A DNA stretch of 64,000 bases from CAWFKS01 sp963816435. GTDB taxonomy: Bacteria; Pseudomonadota; Alphaproteobacteria; Rhizobiales; Rhizobiaceae. Position 1 is the stretch's first letter; each line of letters starts with the position of its first letter. A program made the translations under genes and the position numbers. Shown here piece after piece: positions 58,669 through 64,000 of the stretch. Under the pieces are notes generated by a model. It made no database searches. It saw nothing but the letters and a program-made list of their open reading frames with translations, and was not told the DNA's origin. The stretch is from the NCBI GenBank assembly GCA_963816435.1, contig CAWFKS010000014.1:57310-121309 (forward strand). The letters are read 5' to 3'.

Positions 58669-59469
58669 TCAGCCGTTCGCGGCTGCCACGGCGCGCTTGG
58701 CCATCACGACCACGAGGTTGGCGCGGTACTCGGCCGAGGCATGGATGTCGCTCATCAGCGCATCGGACGGCACGGTCATGCCGTCCAGCGCCGAGGCCTC
58801 GAAACTCTTTGAAAGCGCGTTCTCGATTTCGCTCGATCGGAACACGCCTTCCTCGCCAGCGCCGGTCACGGCGGCCCGCACCTCGTTGCCGCGCTTGGCC
58901 ACGAACACGCCGGTGATGGCGTAGCGCGAGGCCGGATTGCGGAACTTCTCGTAGCCCGACTTGTCGGGCGCGGTGAACGAAACCGCCGTCACCATTTCGC
59001 CCTCGTCCAGCGCGGTTTCGAACAGCCCGGTGAAGAACTCCTCGGCCGGCAGTTCGCGCGTGTTGGTGACGATGGTCGCGCCGAGCGCCACCATCGCCGC
59101 CGGGTAGTCGGCGGCCGGATCGTTGTTGGCGACCGATCCGCCGATCGTGCCCATGTGGCGCACGTGCGGGTCGCCGATATGGGACGCCATGTAGGCGAGC
59201 GCCGGGCAGACTGCGGCGATTTCCTTGCTGGCGGCGATCTCGGCATGGGTGGTGCCCGCGCCGATCCTGACCTCCTTGCCCGACACGCTGATGCCTTTCA
59301 GCGCATCGATGTGACGCAGGTCGACGAGATCGGAGGGCGCCGAAAGCCGCGTCTTCATCGCCGGGATCAGCGTCATGCCGCCGGAAACGAAGCGGCCGTC
59401 CTCGGCATCCTTCAGCATCTTGACCGCGTCGTCGATCGACGAGGCCCTGTGATAGTTGGTCTGGTACAT
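58669..59469 (-). CDS. coxM: molybdenum hydroxylase FAD subunit (CoxM-like)
   Basis: 266 aa. Medium subunit carrying FAD of a xanthine-oxidase-family enzyme; passes electrons on from the Fe-S subunit. Seen: FVSGGMTLIPAMKTRLSAP and the FAD signature TIGGSVANNDPAADYPAAM. Third gene of the operon (S-L-M order), 32 nt after the large subunit. The name follows CO dehydrogenase, but the substrate is not CO-typical (see the large subunit). Confidence 0.9.
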   Translation of the reverse strand: MYQTNYHRASSIDDAVKMLKDAEDGRFVSGGMTLIPAMKTRLSAPSDLVDLRHIDALKGISVSGKEVRIGAGTTHAEIAASKEIAAVCPALAYMASHIGDPHVRHMGTIGGSVANNDPAADYPAAMVALGATIVTNTRELPAEEFFTGLFETALDEGEMVTAVSFTAPDKSGYEKFRNPASRYAITGVFVAKRGNEVRAAVTGAGEEGVFRSSEIENALSKSFEASALDGMTVPSDALMSDIHASAEYRANLVVVMAKRAVAAANG

Positions 59470-59501
59470 TCCTGTCTCCCTTCGCTGGGAAGTCGCTTCG
59501 T

Positions 59502-61852
<2,351 letters not shown>

Positions 61853-61941
61853 TTCAGAACCTCCTCCCGAATGAGCTGGCAGTGACGCGGCGGCCCGGAT
61901 TTCAGCTCCGGCCGCCGGGCGACGTGGACAACCTCCCTTGT

Positions 61942-62430
<489 letters not shown>

Positions 62431-62482
62431 GGAATCTCCTCCGTATGCGGGAAGCGTTGGCCGCCTCGCCTCGTAGCGCCAC

Positions 62483-62498
62483 GTAACGCACGCGTTAC
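62483..62498. promoter_or_regulatory. candidate operator: GTAACGC palindrome
   Basis: GTAACGC-AC-GCGTTAC, perfect 7-bp arms, 53 bp before the coxS start codon. Possible binding site of the divergent S24 repressor or of another regulator. Confidence 0.45.
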
Positions 62499-62610
62499 GC
62501 GTGGAGATTACTCCAGCAAGTCCAAGAGTCCACCGGCCAGTAACATTTGACGTTGGGCCTGCGGCAACCCGCCGCCGGGCCAGTCAGGTCGAATTGGAGG
62601 GCTCGCTCGC

Positions 62611-62626
62611 GGCCAAACGTTTGGCC
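62611..62626. promoter_or_regulatory. candidate operator: perfect 16-bp palindrome
   Basis: GGCCAAACGTTTGGCC, fully self-complementary with no centre gap, 106 bp before the repressor start. Likely a protein-binding site for control of the divergent pair. Confidence 0.45.
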
Positions 62627-62731
62627 GGAAAATCCAAGCCGCCGGAGTATGGACAGCGTGCAAGACGATGTCTAAATAGGGAAAGAGAGGTATTTTTTCC
62701 TGCCGCCCTCTTGAAAGAGGAAGTCGTCGCC

Positions 62732-63373
62732 GTGCTATCGCACGCACAGGTCTGGGCCGCCATCGACGCGCTTGCCGCGCGCTATTCGCTGTCGGCATCC
62801 GGTCTCGCCAGAAGGGCGGGGCTGGATTCGACCGCCTTCAACAAGTCGAAGCGGCTGTCGGCCGACGGCCGCCCTCGCTGGCCCTCGACTGAATCGCTCG
62901 CCAAGGTGATGGAGGCGACCGGCGCCAGCCTCGACGATCTGTTCGCGCTCATCCAGGGGGTGCCGCCGGGCCCGGTCGCCGGAGGCACGGGCGCGGTACC
63001 GCTGATCGGCTTCGCGCAGGCGGGCGCCGGAGGCTATTTCGACGACGCGGGCTTTCCGGTCGGGCAGGGCTGGGAACTCGTCGAGCTTCCCGCCAGCGTC
63101 GGCGAGGGCGCCTATGCGCTGCAGGTGCAGGGCGAATCCATGCTGCCGCTCTACCGCGACGGCGACGTGCTTATCGTCGAGCCGACCTCGTCGATCAGGC
63201 GCGGCGACCGCGTGGTGGTCAGGACGTCGACCGGCGAGGTCATGGCCAAGATACTGTCGAAGCGGACCTCGAAGGCGATCGAGCTGATGTCGCTCAATCC
63301 CGACCATCCGGTGCGCAGCCTGGCGCCCGCAGAGATCGAGTGGATCGCCCGCATCGTCTGGGCGAGCCAGTAG
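62732..63373 (+). CDS. phage-repressor-like regulator with S24 peptidase domain
   Basis: 213 aa. Helix-turn-helix at about 15-45 (SASGLARRAGLDSTAFNKSK), then an S24/LexA-type domain: QGESMLPLYRDGDVLIVEP holds the active Ser and EVMAKIL the Lys. The linker GFAQAGAGGYFDDAGF contains Ala-Gly pairs where self-cleavage would occur in LexA-like proteins. The start is GTG 62732 after AAAGAGGAA. Divergent from the cox-like operon; probable regulator of it or of itself. Confidence 0.85.
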   Translation: MLSHAQVWAAIDALAARYSLSASGLARRAGLDSTAFNKSKRLSADGRPRWPSTESLAKVMEATGASLDDLFALIQGVPPGPVAGGTGAVPLIGFAQAGAGGYFDDAGFPVGQGWELVELPASVGEGAYALQVQGESMLPLYRDGDVLIVEPTSSIRRGDRVVVRTSTGEVMAKILSKRTSKAIELMSLNPDHPVRSLAPAEIEWIARIVWASQ

Positions 63374-63379
63374 TCGGAA

Positions 63380-64000
63380 ATGGCGGTGAAGCCGCTCGTC
63401 CCGATCGCGCTGATCATCGGAATCCTGGCGGTTTCCGCGACCCTGCTTGGTGCGCGGACCCGATTGCTTTCCGATGTTTCCGACGAGGCGCCGCCGACGC
63501 AGGCAGAAGCTGCTTCCTCCGGCAACCTGCTGACGCTCGGCAAGCCGCTGCCTTGGCAGGAAAAGCACGCCGGGCCGGTGCGAACCGTCGCGCCGGAGAT
63601 CGTGGCCATACCGGATCTCGACGCATCGCAGCTTCAGCGCATAGCGCCGCGTCAGCCACTCAGCGACGCGGCCGCGCCCGTCGTGGAAAAACGCGACCCT
63701 CGCACGCTGATCTACCGTCCGATCGCCACCGCGGCAGGCCGCGTGCTCGGTCAGGGCATGGAGGTCACGATCGCCGGCGTGAACGTGGTCGAACCCGAGC
63801 AGACATGTAGCGACGAAAACGGCCGCGAGTGGCCGTGCGGTGCGAGAGCACGCACCGAATTCCGCAACTTCCTGCGCGGGCGAGCGCTCGACTGCGCCTT
63901 GCCCGAGGACATCTCCGTGAAGAAGGCCTCGGCCGACTGCCTGCTCGGGCAGCAGGATGTCGGCGCCTGGATCGTTTCCAACGGCTGGGGACTGGCCCAG
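63380..64000 (+). CDS. SNase-like thermonuclease family protein (C-terminus beyond window)
   Basis: 207 codons visible, no stop before the edge. N-terminal hydrophobic anchor (PLVPIALIIGILAVSATLLG) after a short basic start, then a low-complexity stretch, and from about residue 110 an SNase-like domain (IATAAGRVLGQGMEVTIAGV, CSDENGREWPCGARARTEF). Such rhizobial proteins are exported nucleases or nuclease-derived domains; catalysis cannot be judged from the part present. ATG 63380 is 7 nt after the repressor stop. Confidence 0.75.
   Translation, partial: MAVKPLVPIALIIGILAVSATLLGARTRLLSDVSDEAPPTQAEAASSGNLLTLGKPLPWQEKHAGPVRTVAPEIVAIPDLDASQLQRIAPRQPLSDAAAPVVEKRDPRTLIYRPIATAAGRVLGQGMEVTIAGVNVVEPEQTCSDENGREWPCGARARTEFRNFLRGRALDCALPEDISVKKASADCLLGQQDVGAWIVSNGWGLAQ

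Larger units (their letters stand above)
62431..62731. other. divergent regulatory region between coxS and repressor gene
   Basis: 301 bp with no gene. Contains two palindromes described separately (62483-62498, 62611-62626), an AT-rich stretch near 62670-62700 and the repressor's own AAAGAGGAA ribosome site. Confidence 0.6.

Overview
The window is GC-rich DNA of an alphaproteobacterium, most likely a Hyphomicrobiales member close to Mesorhizobium, Aquamicrobium or other Phyllobacteriaceae. I infer this from the gene families (fds formate dehydrogenase, PodJ-like polarity protein, ligase-associated repair genes, DgcN, an acyl-CoA ligase with a Lys/Ala-rich head) and from the dense palindromic intergenic repeats typical of that group. 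No rRNA, phage, IS transposase or CRISPR array was seen; there is one tRNA gene. About 50 protein genes are called.

Layout. 0-1.1 kb: anti-sigma factor (cut by the window edge) and ECF sigma factor. 1.1-8.3 kb: NAD-dependent molybdenum formate dehydrogenase operon fdsGBA-fdhD-fdsD with an adjacent LysR gene and a 17-bp palindrome in front of fdsG. 8.4-16.2 kb: FMN reductase, Mrp ATPase, enoyl-CoA hydratase, CoxG-like protein, IlvD/Edd dehydratase, small envelope proteins and a MATE exporter. 16.2-19.5 kb: MttB-like methyltransferase and a MocR regulator. 19.6-22.7 kb: pgi, a HAD phosphatase and a methyltransferase whose 3' end lies inside a repeat. 22.7-24.05 kb: repeat block. 24-30 kb: two acyl-CoA ligases, a DUF924 protein, tRNA-Thr, a thioesterase. 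30-38.3 kb: fatty-acid beta-oxidation operon (two acyl-CoA dehydrogenases, GST, thiolase, FadJ-like protein, DUF2218) preceded by a MerR gene. 38.9-44.7 kb: PodJ-like protein, TSUP permease and its TIGR02186 partner. 44.7-51.8 kb: the four ligase-associated DNA-damage genes with a TPR-methyltransferase between them. 51.8-56.8 kb: a membrane protein, nitronate monooxygenase, a second repeat block, DgcN-like protein, ClpS. 56.9-62.4 kb: OFA-type transporter with a 45-residue membrane partner and a CO-dehydrogenase-like molybdenum hydroxylase (coxSLM order). 62.7-64 kb: S24-type repressor and an SNase-like protein cut by the edge.

The genes depict a versatile oxidiser of C1 and organic acids. 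Formate oxidation, a form-II-type molybdenum hydroxylase beside a carboxylate transporter, a methyltransferase of the trimethylamine/betaine family, and a beta-oxidation operon are all present. A near-identical inverted repeat lies before the beta-oxidation operon and before the nitronate monooxygenase gene 15 kb away, so the MerR protein next to the operon probably controls both.

Quality warning. At least 15, probably 16, single-base insertions or deletions break otherwise full-length conserved genes, mostly in runs of two or three identical bases, with seven between 41.8 and 52.1 kb. Restoring one base in each case gives a family-length protein. I read these as probable sequence or assembly errors and annotate each gene over its full span with the position of the break.
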